DNA of 64,000 nucleotides from Butyricimonas virosa (GTDB lineage Bacteria; Bacteroidota; Bacteroidia; Bacteroidales; Marinifilaceae): NCBI RefSeq assembly GCF_025148635.1, contig NZ_CP102269.1, positions 2,046,001 to 2,110,000 of the forward strand, read 5' to 3'. Shown piece by piece: positions 38,008 to 48,200 of this stretch (position 1 is its first letter; each line of letters starts with the position of its first letter). The notes under the pieces were generated by a model. It saw only the letters and a program-made list of their open reading frames with translations, ran no database searches and was not told where the DNA came from. The position numbers and the translations under genes were made by a program.

Positions 38008-38778
38008 ATGTCATCACAACACCCGGATTTTAAATGGATTGAACAATTGCACTTCGGAAACGAAGAAGCCTACCGGATTCTTTTCGATGAATATTACCAG
38101 ATGCTGGGTGTATTCGCCATGAAATATGTAAAAGACAAAGAGGTGGCCGAAGACATTGTGCAGGATGTCATTACGGAACTATACAGCCGCCGTCTCCTGT
38201 TCGACACCCCCGTTGCCCTCAAATCGTTCCTGTTTCTGTCCGTAAAAAACAAGGCCCTCAATTTCCTGCGCCGTCAGCAGGCACAAGAACGCTACTTGAA
38301 CAACAGGATGGAAGAAGAAAGTTTTTTTCTGAACAATATCATCCGCGAAGAGGTATATTATCACCTGCAGAAAATGATTGGGGAACTCTCCGATCCGGTA
38401 CGGCAAATCTATGAACTGACCTTACAGGAACTCTCCAATGAAGAAATCGCCGAACAATTAGGCCTGTCCGTCGATTCCGTCAAAGCCCACAAGAAACGGG
38501 GGAAACAAATATTGAAGGAAAGGCTGAAAGGTTTAATGGCCTTCTGCCGGGCAATACGTAAGCTTATATATACCACAAATACCGTTGAAGGGTATCACCG
38601 TCAGATCCGTAAGGTAACAAAAAACAAGGGCGTATTCCCGTCGGATACAGCCCTTGAGAAACTGGTTTATCTTGCATACCGAAATATACGGAAGAAGTGG
38701 ACCATGCCACTGGCTAACTGGGCTACAATCTCACAACAATTAGCCATAAAGTTTGGAGAGCGATTTAAATTATTGTAA
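38008..38778 (+). CDS. ECF sigma factor fused in frame to an IS256 transposase C-terminus
   Basis: 256 residues. The first ~178 are a complete-looking Bacteroidetes ECF sigma factor: region 2 (NEEAYRILFDEYYQMLGVFA, DKEVAEDIVQDVITELYSRR) and region 4 (LSDPVRQIYELTLQELSNEE, then IAEQLGLSVDSVKAHKKRGK). From about 182 the protein changes to the C-terminal end of an IS256-family transposase (IRKLIYTTNTVEGYHRQIRK, then KGVFPSD and NIRKKWTMPLANW). The frame is continuous across the junction near 38550. A TACTTTTG -7 box lies at 37958-37965. Region 4 is complete, so the fusion might still act as a sigma factor with a 75-residue tail. Its FecR partner is encoded divergently, beyond an IS1380 element. 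Confidence 0.85.
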   Translation: MSSQHPDFKWIEQLHFGNEEAYRILFDEYYQMLGVFAMKYVKDKEVAEDIVQDVITELYSRRLLFDTPVALKSFLFLSVKNKALNFLRRQQAQERYLNNRMEEESFFLNNIIREEVYYHLQKMIGELSDPVRQIYELTLQELSNEEIAEQLGLSVDSVKAHKKRGKQILKERLKGLMAFCRAIRKLIYTTNTVEGYHRQIRKVTKNKGVFPSDTALEKLVYLAYRNIRKKWTMPLANWATISQQLAIKFGERFKLL

Positions 38779-38886
38779 TTTTACGCTCGTCGGGACGGGT
38801 GGTTCCTCCCCTTGGCGCTGGCCGTTCCCCGACCGATGAGGTTTATAGAGAAAAATAATGCGTGACACAGTTTATTTTACACTACC
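38550..38886 (+). mobile_element. IS256-family remnant (3' end only)
   Basis: Covers the last ~75 codons of an IS256-type transposase and the non-coding right end, finishing in GTGACACAGTTTATTTTACAC, here cut short (38862-38886), like IS256 ends. No left end or catalytic core is present. The left boundary is the junction inside the sigma factor gene. Confidence 0.75.
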
Positions 38887-38908
38887 AACTTGCCCTCGTT
38901 ATGCTATT

Positions 38909-39793
38909 TTATATATCGTCGCAATCATCAAGATTTAGAAACTGATTAATAATATCTAAAGTCATTTTAGACAATGGTCTTCTAGATAATTGACTATTGT
39001 CTAAATAATTTCCCCATAGTATTCTCTCTATTGTTTCATCTGTTATTCCAATATTACGAAATGATATCTTTAAATCATTATAATATCCCTTTTGATATGC
39101 AACAGATTTCAATACTATTTCATGAGCATAATCCTTGTGTTTTTTATATAATTCATCCAAAGCGAAAGCCTGAATATTTGTTTTACACCTATCATCGGCT
39201 TTAAACTTAACTTCCCAATCTGCATTTCTTAATATGCAATTCAAAGGTGAATCAACCATTAATTTCCCATTATTCTCAAATCCCTCTATATAAGGATTAA
39301 TTTCTATACATTCTTCTCCTTTTGCCTTATTGCACGTAGGACAACATGGAATAAGATTATAAAACGATAGGGCTAAATATGGATATTTACTTTTACTATA
39401 AAAATGATCAAACTGAGCACCAACTTTACGGTTATTATCTGTACCGAAAATATATTGTCGATTACAATATGGACAAACGCTTAAGTTTAAAGAATTAAGA
39501 ACCAAGTGTAGAATTCCTTTTCTTACTCTTTCATATTGTCTAATCATATAGTTTCTAAAATACCTCCAATCTTCGGCGTCATAGTCTATGTCTGGAAACC
39601 GTAAGTTGAACGATTCTATTACTTTGATTAATTTTGAGGGTGGGCATAACACAATGTCATCTCTAAAATTTCGTTCGTTTAAAATATAAGACAAATACCG
39701 ATTTCCCATTTTGAAATGTCTTTCCATTTTGATCACAGAGTCAGCATATTCACAACTAATGTGTTGTGTGTTGAAATCGTTAATTTTAATCAT
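38909..39793 (-). CDS. HNH endonuclease, partner of an AAA ATPase (Septu PtuB-like)
   Basis: 294 residues. The central HNH/zinc region reads CPYCNRQYIFG (about 117-127), then FDHFYSKSKYPYLALSFYNL and CCPTCNKAKG (about 160). This is the pattern of the HNH nucleases that pair with AAA ATPases in Septu and in some retron systems. It would cut DNA during phage defence. Its start overlaps the end of the ATPase gene by 4 bp (ATGA), so translation is coupled. The gene is AT-rich compared with the core. The nuclease motifs look intact, but the upstream ATPase is frameshifted. Confidence 0.82.
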   Translation of the reverse strand: MIKINDFNTQHISCEYADSVIKMERHFKMGNRYLSYILNERNFRDDIVLCPPSKLIKVIESFNLRFPDIDYDAEDWRYFRNYMIRQYERVRKGILHLVLNSLNLSVCPYCNRQYIFGTDNNRKVGAQFDHFYSKSKYPYLALSFYNLIPCCPTCNKAKGEECIEINPYIEGFENNGKLMVDSPLNCILRNADWEVKFKADDRCKTNIQAFALDELYKKHKDYAHEIVLKSVAYQKGYYNDLKISFRNIGITDETIERILWGNYLDNSQLSRRPLSKMTLDIINQFLNLDDCDDI

Positions 39794-41560
39794 TGTTTAT
39801 TGCTCTCCAATTTTGCCAATTCTTCTTTTAATAAAGTAACTCGTTTAACATTTGATAGTGTATCTCGTTTGTTATCATACTCTTGTAACAATATGTTGCG
39901 GATTATAGGTTCCCCTATCCTATAAATGTCTTCAAGAGTATGACTGTCAATCGTCCCGGACATTATTCGCATGTGCAGTGATTCTATTTTTTGTTTTGAA
40001 AATTCTCCAATAGGAATGCCATCCAAAAAGAAACTATTATTGTATAGAGTATGTATATTTGACGCAAATGTTTCTTTAAGGTTTATCCCATTGCACACTT
40101 TACAAGTTCCATCTTGTTTCTTGTCAACAAAGATAACATTCGTTCGTGGTATATCCGACAGTAATATTGGAGAGTGTGTGGTCATTATAATTTGAAATCT
40201 AACTTTTGGGAAATATAAATTCAGTAAATTTGTCAACAAACTGATGAACTTCTGTTGCCATTCAGGATGAAGTTGTAAGTCTGGTTCGTCAAGTAGTATG
40301 ATTAATGTTTTGCCATCAAATTGATGACTATGTATAATCTTATTAATGGCAGCGTGATGTATTTCGCCTTGCTTACCCCAAATTACACCCATCAAACGTG
40401 ATAAGAACGTATAAATAGTTCTTTCACCAGACGAAATACCTAAATTGATATCAACTTGAGCATTTGAGACATTATGCTCCATTGTTCCAAATGAAGCATA
40501 AGGAGCCATAGGTATTGAATTGTAGTAACAATACAAGGCATTTATAAATTCTTGATTAACGGCATTTATTTCAATATCGCATTTAAATTCATAATACCCT
40601 CTTCTCATTCCAGTTAATTCATGTTCTTGATATTTGATATTTCCAGAATCGAAAAGTTGACAGAGTGTATCAAATAGATTTGATCTATACTCTTCTCCAT
40701 TATTGAGAAATAATAGAACCTCTTTAAATGTCGTTTTATTATCCCAACCTTCAGGAAAATGCTGTTTAGACAAGAAAACCTGTGTTAGTATGAACTTTTT
40801 TAATTTATTTTTAAACCCTTTATTAGATATATCTTGTGTCAAAGTTTTATATGTTGGATGCTGAGGAATTATGTCTGAAAAATAAAGCAATTTTAGTTCA
40901 AAATAGTCAGGCAATTTGATTGATTCAAAAATGGTGTGTCGTTCCTGCTCATGCGAGTAAATAAACAACAACAGTAATCTAAATAAATCATTGGTTTGCA
41001 TTATGTCAACTTCTGGCATACGAGCATATTCCGGTTCTTGAGTCAATCGACTTAATGATTGTCTAAGAATATGGGACGTTGAAATGTCCTCAAACTTTGC
41101 GTAATGAGAATTTCTATTTGACAAGTTCCTATCTATTGTTGGCGAATAGAAAGTGACAAATGTGTCATTGACATGTTCTTCAAATTCAGAATTTAGAGGA
41201 GAACCACCTCTATTGAATTGAATTACATTAAATGTAAATTTGTACTCGGAGAATCGTTTTGGGATATTTGTATATATATTCCCATTATATTATATAAAAG
41301 ACATAACCTCCACCTTGACCACATAACGCCTTTATTATACAGTCAAGTAGATTGGTTTTTCCTGCTCCATTTTTTCCAACTATTGCAGTGATATTAACTA
41401 TATTCTCTCCGAACCAGCCATTATATAAAGAATCACATTCTTCCATATGAAAAGTTTTTGATTGGAGCTGATATGAAAATTTATAATTTGGAGAAAAATT
41501 ATATTCACACCCTTTGATATTACGTTTGTCGTCCCAAATATAGATGTATAATAGTTCCAT
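39790..41560 (-). pseudogene. AAA ATPase (PtuA-like), disrupted by a one-base frameshift
   Basis: Two overlapping parts make one protein of about 589 residues. The N-terminal part (41560 to 41285) begins MELLYIYIWDDKRNIKGCEY and holds Walker A GKNGAGKTNLLD, then stops after GGGYVFYII. In the next frame the protein continues NGNIYTNIPKRFSEYKF through the D-loop region to the ABC-type signature SSGERTI and Walker B TLIILLDEPDLQLHP, then TTHSPILLSDIP. The total of 1771 bp is exactly one base more than a multiple of three. The extra base lies in TATAATATAATGGG (minus strand, around 41285). Unless the shift is bypassed, no working ATPase is made. It overlaps the HNH gene. Confidence 0.85.
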
Positions 41561-41624
41561 GATCTTGTTTAATTACCTTATTATAAATCAATATAATCGT
41601 TGCAATATTTGAATGTATCTCTGT

Positions 41625-42239
41625 TTACATATTGCCAAGCAACCTTATCACATTATGTACCTCCGAGTACGCCTTCAAATCCTCTGGCGATTCCTTGCAG
41701 AGTTGGCACAACTTTTCAGAGTTTGACATTGCCCGTTCCAAATCACCATTCTCTGTCAGGTATTTATAGAGGTTGGTGCGTATGAAATACCGTTTCGTCT
41801 TTTCATACCCCGGCATATATTTCTGCAATTCGGGAAGCAGTTGGTCGTAACTCTCATATCGCCGCCAAACCACATTAGGCAAGAAGTGGAGCAGAAACCA
41901 AAATTCCGTGCAAGGATTCGTTTCCACGAACATAACCTTTCCGGCATATTTCTTCTTGTTATACTCTTTCTTTGCCCGCTGATACAACTGCATTTCAGAT
42001 GGGAACTGAAATAGTCTGTCCATATCAAATAGGCATACGATAAAGTCGTATTGTTTGTTTAAATAAGATTCTACCAGTTTCAGAATATGATTGATGTCGC
42101 TGTGCTGCGGAAAATCCGGCGCAACCTTGAAAGGATACCGACACGCAATCCTCAGAGAGTCGAAATAGAACCATTCCGTTTCTCCTTCGCCTATGATGGC
42201 GATACTTTTTGTTACTGTCCGTCCCATATCATTAGTCAT
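41625..42239 (-). CDS. rloB: RloB-like Toprim nuclease-fold protein
   Basis: 204 residues. The Toprim-like motifs are IIGEGETEWFYFDSL (about 14-28, metal-binding Glu) and IVCLFDMDRLFQF (about 66-78, DxD), the layout of RloB/DUF4435-type proteins. The FVETNPCTEFWFLLHF segment (about 105-120) is characteristic of RloB. It overlaps the upstream ATPase gene by 8 bp. ATPase-plus-Toprim pairs of this type include AbiLi/AbiLii and PARIS (AriA/AriB), which act by abortive infection. A defensive nuclease role is inferred from that relation. Confidence 0.82.
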   Translation of the reverse strand: MTNDMGRTVTKSIAIIGEGETEWFYFDSLRIACRYPFKVAPDFPQHSDINHILKLVESYLNKQYDFIVCLFDMDRLFQFPSEMQLYQRAKKEYNKKKYAGKVMFVETNPCTEFWFLLHFLPNVVWRRYESYDQLLPELQKYMPGYEKTKRYFIRTNLYKYLTENGDLERAMSNSEKLCQLCKESPEDLKAYSEVHNVIRLLGNM

Positions 42240-43530
42240 TCAGGTTGATATACTGACTACCCAAGAATGGCAACTTTACCAATTTCCCCTGCTTGTAAGC
42301 ATTGTATGGGGAAAGATTCTTATGCAGTCCCAAAGAAGATAGGCGTACTATTTTAGTTTCGCCAAGTTCGTCTTTGTCGGTGAACCATATCGTATCACGG
42401 CGAATGAAATCCTCGTTGAGAAGATTGATGTCATGTGTGGTCAGGAGCATTTGGGATGTTCCGTTACTGTTTGCCAGAAAGACTTTCAGGAAATAAGCCA
42501 ACAGTTCATAATGAATACTTGTCTCCACTTCATCAATGGGCACAAACCGATTGGTCTTTAACAAGAAATTCAGTATCACCGCCATTCCCAAGAACCTCAT
42601 GGTGCCATTGGACTCGTATTCTTCCGACAAATCATATACTTTATCGCCTGCCTTATGCTTGAAGGTCAGTTCCGTATTTGTAATTTTCCCCTTTCTAAGC
42701 ATTTCAGCCTTTGCATCCTTATCAATAGGGGCATTCTGAATCAGTTGTTCCAATTCAGGTGTAATCAGCTCTTCCTCTTCATGTAATACCACATCTTCTA
42801 TATTGAAATCGGATGCTTTCAGAAAATTTAAAATGAATTTCTTCAAATCTCCTGCCTCGTCTTTATCCAATCGTGATTTGACATATCCCGAAAGCAGCAT
42901 GCCGGGAGCCAGTACATCTTTTACCTGCTTGGCAAAATAGTCGTACACATCATTCAGCCTTGTCCGTTCCACGTTGCTTTTGCCAAATGCGGCAAGCACA
43001 CTGCAATTATTGATAGTGTTGCCGGAAATCACATCCTGGCTTTTCTTCGTCATTTTCAGATTTACGCCAAAGTCAATGGTCGTGGAATCTGTTGCGGCAT
43101 CATAACTTCGGTTGTACAGCTTGGTTGGGCGAATGGAATCATAAACAATCAATGTCTCGGAATAGATATGCTTTGCGTCCAATTCAAAACTAAGGATGTA
43201 CTTCGACTGGTTAATATAGAACACCATTGACATCTTTGTCTTTTCGTTTCTTGAAGTGTCATCCAACATGAAAGGGACAACCCCGGTTTTCTCGGTCCGG
43301 TCTTTAGGCATTCTCAAAACCAGCATCTTGAAAAATTCGATGGCATTCAATACATTCGTTTTACCGGAAGCGTTGGCACCGTAGATGATTCCCACTTTCA
43401 GCAATCTTACCCCGTTCTTAACTTCATACGAATATTCATCAGACATAAAAGTATCTGCCGATGGCTCAAAACTGATTTTCTGAGTTGATTTAATAGAGAA
43501 AAAATTCTCAATGCTGAACTCTGCTATCAT
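42232..43530 (-). CDS. rloA: RloA-like AAA ATPase (AAA_15 type)
   Basis: 432 residues. MIAEFSIENFFSIKSTQKISFEP is the usual N-terminus of SMC/OLD-like ATPases, followed by Walker A YGANASGKTNVLNAI (about 50-64). The C-terminal half has the PIDEVETSIHYELLAYFLKVF Walker B region (about 338-358; shown shortened) and the H-loop LLTTHDINLLNE. It matches RloA/AAA_15 proteins that sense phage and control a Toprim partner. It has a perfect upstream promoter and an 8-bp overlap with rloB, so the pair is a self-contained operon that appears intact. Confidence 0.85.
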   Translation of the reverse strand: MIAEFSIENFFSIKSTQKISFEPSADTFMSDEYSYEVKNGVRLLKVGIIYGANASGKTNVLNAIEFFKMLVLRMPKDRTEKTGVVPFMLDDTSRNEKTKMSMVFYINQSKYILSFELDAKHIYSETLIVYDSIRPTKLYNRSYDAATDSTTIDFGVNLKMTKKSQDVISGNTINNCSVLAAFGKSNVERTRLNDVYDYFAKQVKDVLAPGMLLSGYVKSRLDKDEAGDLKKFILNFLKASDFNIEDVVLHEEEELITPELEQLIQNAPIDKDAKAEMLRKGKITNTELTFKHKAGDKVYDLSEEYESNGTMRFLGMAVILNFLLKTNRFVPIDEVETSIHYELLAYFLKVFLANSNGTSQMLLTTHDINLLNEDFIRRDTIWFTDKDELGETKIVRLSSLGLHKNLSPYNAYKQGKLVKLPFLGSQYINLND

Positions 43531-43558
43531 AATCGTTGATTTTATCTATTGTACGGTG

Positions 43559-43589
43559 CAAAGGTATAAATAAAATCTCACGCGACAAA
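43559..43589 (-). promoter_or_regulatory. Bacteroidetes promoter for rloAB
   Basis: Read on the minus strand: TTTG (43589-43586), 19 bp, TACCTTTG (43566-43559), a perfect consensus 28 bp before the rloA start. Confidence 0.85.
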
Positions 43590-43982
43590 CTATAAGTTCG
43601 ATTATTGTAGAAAAACTACGCAATATAAATATAAAATCAGTGAATAGCTATTTGTTGGGACTGTAAATTAACCGTCTGACTATCCCCGGAAGGTGTTGAC
43701 TGATTTGAGGACGGTAAACGAATATGGATTATGCTGCCCGAGAAGTTAATTGTCCAATGCCATTTGCACCATCTCTTGATTTATTTATGATGGCTAAATA
43801 GTGGTGCTAAAATGGTACTAAATTATAAAATCACTCTTTAATAGACATTGTAAAATATGGTAAATCAGTTTATTATAAAATTATATATCTTGTTGTCCAA
43901 AACTTGTCTGTAATTAGATCCGTTATATTGATCTAAAATTGAGTATGCTTTTGGACAACTGTTTAACTTATTAAACTTCATA
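43590..43982. other. Gene-free stretch between rloA and the third CDC-like gene
   Basis: No convincing gene is seen. Near the right end lie nested inverted repeats: GTTGTCCAAAA (43892-43902) with TTTTGGACAAC (43949-43959), enclosing TTAGATC/GATCTAA (about 43914-43936). They end 24 bp before the lipoprotein start, so they may be a leader hairpin or a regulator site. Confidence 0.65.
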
Positions 43983-45005
43983 GTGATGAAAAATATAATT
44001 ATTATTGTATTATTGTTAAATGTGTGGTTGTATGCTTGTCATGGCGGGCAGGATAGAGAAGAGCTAATTATTACAGATGCAGATACGTTAGTTTCTTCTT
44101 CTGGAATAATATGGAAAAATTATTTATCGTCTTCCTTGCAACTACTAAAGGATAGTGTATGGTCAGATCAAAAAGGACGTAGTTTTTTTGTACAAAGTCC
44201 AAGACTGTATATATCTCCTGGTATTAATCGGAATGTATATGTTGGGGCTATTGTTACTCGTAAATTTAATGCATTTCCTTGTGTTGATGTACAGGGAAGC
44301 ATGGATAATGAGGCTATTTCTTTATCCTTTAGTTTTGGTAGTGGAAAACAGTATCACTATTCTCAAATTCCTTCGAAAGAAAGTATGGATTCTTTAATAA
44401 GAGCTTATTTGAAGAATAATAAAGTACAACAATTTACGTCAATAATATATAATAGTGGTATTAAATATAGTTCTTATAAAGAATTATATTTACAATTCTC
44501 TTATTTAGGGATACGATTAGATAGTTTGCTTCGAGGAAATAAGTACAATTTTGTCTCAATGGACAGAAAAAATGGAATTGCAATTATTCTAGAAAGATCA
44601 TTATTCAGCCTCGATATGGATATGCCTTTAATCAGACCAATAAATATATTTGAAAGTGATAAAAATGATTTGGCATATATTTCTTCCATTATGTTTGGTG
44701 ATATAAAGATAATGTTGCTCGAGTCTGATTTGTCAATGGATGAGATGAGTTCATTTGTTGAGTTGGTAAAAAATGGAAATATATTGAACTGTAAAGAATG
44801 TGAAATTATTAATGATTTTGATGTGTTTATAGTTGATTTTAATAGTCGACAAATAAAAAAAAGAATGGGTAAATATGATTTAATATACTCATTTTATAAT
44901 GAGGTTTTTGAAATAGATGGAAGCATAACTCCTCTTTATGCACTTTTTAGCAACTATTATGATCATAATCCTTTTGATATTTCTTTTTATATACACTTAC
45001 CTTGA
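43983..45005 (+). CDS. CDC-like lipoprotein 3, diverged
   Basis: 340 residues with a lipobox (LYAC, Cys19). It shares the family landmarks of the two paralogues at 28-30 kb: SLQLLKDSVWSDQKGRSFF, RNVYVGAIVTRKF, SLSFSFGSGKQY, YSSYKELYLQFSYLGIRLDS, SLFSLDMDMPLIRP and the final Ig-like strands ending YIHLP. The YGR strand is changed to SSIMFGDIKIMLLES, and the loop corresponding to MVGGDG is lost. It ends where domain 4 of true cytolysins would start. AT-rich. It may be a non-pore-forming partner or regulator of the family, or simply a decaying copy. Homology is clear only through the paralogues. Confidence 0.75.
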   Translation: MMKNIIIIVLLLNVWLYACHGGQDREELIITDADTLVSSSGIIWKNYLSSSLQLLKDSVWSDQKGRSFFVQSPRLYISPGINRNVYVGAIVTRKFNAFPCVDVQGSMDNEAISLSFSFGSGKQYHYSQIPSKESMDSLIRAYLKNNKVQQFTSIIYNSGIKYSSYKELYLQFSYLGIRLDSLLRGNKYNFVSMDRKNGIAIILERSLFSLDMDMPLIRPINIFESDKNDLAYISSIMFGDIKIMLLESDLSMDEMSSFVELVKNGNILNCKECEIINDFDVFIVDFNSRQIKKRMGKYDLIYSFYNEVFEIDGSITPLYALFSNYYDHNPFDISFYIHLP

Positions 45006-45275
45006 ATTGAATGTAAGTGTTAGACCATAAGTCAAAAGTACGCCCGATAAATCGTACATTTTGATTTAAAAATTTTTCTTGTATTTGGGTTTATGAGTTG
45101 AATCTTTTTCAAGGTGATTATTTGAATATAAGTTAATCCAAATAAAGAAGTAATCTAACCCCAATAATTCCACTCTTTCAGAGATCACCCAGAGCTTTTT
45201 TGTGGCTTAAGTATTGCGGTATGGGGAAATTTTGGATGATCTTTGAAGGAGGTTCGAATAATGGGTTTTATTTTT

Positions 45276-48200
45276 CTAGGATTTCAGCTTTTTTCGGGTT
45301 AATCGTTCTTGTAAAGACTGCATGACATAGTAGAAATTGGGCATGAAAAGTGTACCCACCAACGAGGTCATCAACATTCCGGCAAAAACGGCTATTCCTA
45401 ACGAGATTCGACTTGCTGCCCCGGCTCCGGTGGAGATGACCAGCGGGAAAACACCGAGGATGAAAGCGAATGAGGTCATCAGGATCGGGCGTAGACGAAC
45501 CTTTCCGGCTTCAATGGCTGCCTCGGAGATCGGTTTCCCGGCGGCTCGATAATCCCGGGCGAATTCCACGATCAAGATAGCATTCTTGGCGGTTAGAGCG
45601 ATTAACAGGATGATGCCGATTTGGGTGTATACACTGATTGGAAGATTCATCACGAGACACCCGATGACAACTCCCAACAGGGCAATGGGTAATCCCATGA
45701 TCACGGCAAATGGTGAAGTCCAGCTTTCATATTGGGCAGCGAGAATGAGGAAAGCCACGAGAATGGCGAGTATGAAAATCATCATCGTGGTCGATCCCGC
45801 ACTCTCTTCTTGATAGGCGAGTCCCGTCCATTCGTAACCGAACGTGTTGCCTAATTCCTGTTCGAATACCTGTTGCATGACGGTTAAGGCTTGACCGGAG
45901 CTATATCCCGGGGCTGCGCTTCCGGATAGGGAGGCTGCCGAATAGGTGTTGTACTTGGGAAGAAGTTCTGTCCCTAGGCGTTGTTCCACGGTCGTGAAGG
46001 CAGAGAAGGGAACCATTTCGTCTTGTGTGTTTTTGACATTTAGGAACAAAACATCGTCAATCACTCTTCGGCTATCGGGAATACCTTGGAGTTTAACTTG
46101 GAAGGTCCTGCCGTATTTCACGAAGTTATTCACGTAAATAGAGCCGATGTATGCCGAGAGAGCGTTAAACACGTCTCCTATCGGGATTTGCATTAATTCA
46201 ACCTTATCCCGGTCGATGTTCAGGTAATATTGCGGGACACTGGCACTGAACGTGGAACGGAGCATGGATAGACCAGGCGTTCCGTTCCCGGCATCAACCA
46301 GATGATCGATGGCTTGTTGCAGAGATGTGGAACCGTAGTTATTGATGTCTTCCACCATGAGTTCGAACCCACTACTTTCTCCCAAGCCGGGGATAGGGGG
46401 TGGAGATACAGCATAACTTTGCGCTTCCGGAATTTCGAGATAGGCCAGTTCGTTGAATCGGGTCGTGATGGCATCCACTCCCAAGGCTTTGCTTTTCCGT
46501 TTGTTCCAGTTTTCGAGCATGACGAAAATGGAAGCTGCGTTGGAATTTTGGGCATTATCCATCATGGAGAAACCATTGATTGCAATATAGGTTTTTACCC
46601 CGTCGATTTGTTTCAGTATCTCACCTGCCTTGGCTGATGCGGCTTGGGTACGAGATAGGGAAGAACCATCTGGTAATTGCATGGAAACCACGAAATACCC
46701 TTGATCTTCGTTCGGGACGAAAGTTGTCGGTAGTCGTAAGAAACCAACGAATGCCAGTATGGCAAGTACCAAGAATGCCAGAATGGCTAATGTCGATTTC
46801 CGAATAAAACCTTGTACTACCCACGTGTACCCGTTCGTGGTTTTCTCGAAAAATTTGTTGAATCCCTTGAACAGGAAGAATTTGGATGGTTTGGCGGGTT
46901 TTAGGAAAAGGGCGCATAATGCGGGACTTAGAGTCAGGGCATTGAACCCGCTGATAACGGTTGCTGCCGCAATGGTTAAGGCGAATTGCTTGTAAAGCAT
47001 TCCCGTGATCCCGCCAATAAATGCGGTCGGGATGAACACGGCCAGGAGGACAAGGATAATGCCCACGATAGCCCCCGACACCTCTTTCATGGCTTGAGTG
47101 ACAGCAGATTTCATGTCTGCATATTTTCCGGTCTCGATCAGACGGTAACTGTTCTCGACAATAATGATCGCATCATCTACTACCAACCCAATGGCCAGCA
47201 CCAACCCGAAAAGGGTTAGTGTATTGATAGAAAAGCCCATGAGTCCCATGAACGTGAAGGTCCCGACAAGTGATACCGGAATGGCGATCAGGGGAATCAG
47301 CATGGCTCTCCAGTTTTGTAAGAAGATTAGAATGACAATTAACACGAGTAAAAAAGCAGTCCCCAATGTTTTATATATTTCTTTGACTGATGCACGAATG
47401 AATTCGGTCGTGTCGAGCGTGATATTTAGATGTACACCTTCGGGTAAATACGAGGATAGCGTGTTTACCCGGGCTTTGATACGTTGGGCCACGTCCAAGG
47501 CGTTTGCTCCCGGAAGTTGATAAATGGCTATGGCGGCTACTGCCTGTCCTTTTAGCAGGGCATTTGTCGAGTACGTTTGGCTTCCCAGTTCGATTGTAGC
47601 CACGTCTTTTAGCCGTAGGTATCTCCCGTCGGAAAGTGTTTTTACAATGATGTTCCCGAATTCTTCTTCACTAACCAACAAACCTTGGGTTTCCAGCGTG
47701 TATTGGAAGGCTACCGGGCTAGCAAGTGGGGGAGCCCCGACTGCCCCGGGGGCTACTTGTATGTTTTGGCTTTCAATGGCGGAGATTATCTCTTGTGGAC
47801 TGACACCCCGGATGGTTAGTAAGTCGGGATTCAGCCATAGACGCATACTGTAATTTCCGGCTCCGAATTCCCCGACACTACCTACTCCTTTTACTCGTGA
47901 TAATTCGTTCACGAGGTTCAATTCAGCATAGTTGGATAAATAAAGAGCGTCATAACTCGGATTATCGGAGGTCAACGTAAGAAACATGACCACGTTGGTG
48001 GATTCTTTGGTGGTGGTGACCCCTATTTTTGTCACTTCTTGAGGAAGTGAGCTTAGGGTCATGTTCACCCGGTTCTGTACGAGAACGGTAGCCATGTCCA
48101 GGTCGGTACCGACCTCGAAGGTTACGGTAAGCCGATAGACCCCGGCACTGGAAGAAGTGGATGACATATAAAGCATTCCTTCGACCCCGTTGACTTGTTG

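Noticed and set aside
30134..38886. Composite transposon or integrative element
   Set aside because: The IS21, IS1380 and IS256 pieces belong to different families with different ends, and no integrase, relaxase or att-like duplication is seen. They look like independent events.
43892..43959. Invertible promoter switch upstream of the third CDC-like gene
   Set aside because: The 11-bp inverted repeats enclose only 46 bp without a good promoter match, and no invertase gene is nearby. A hairpin or operator is more likely.
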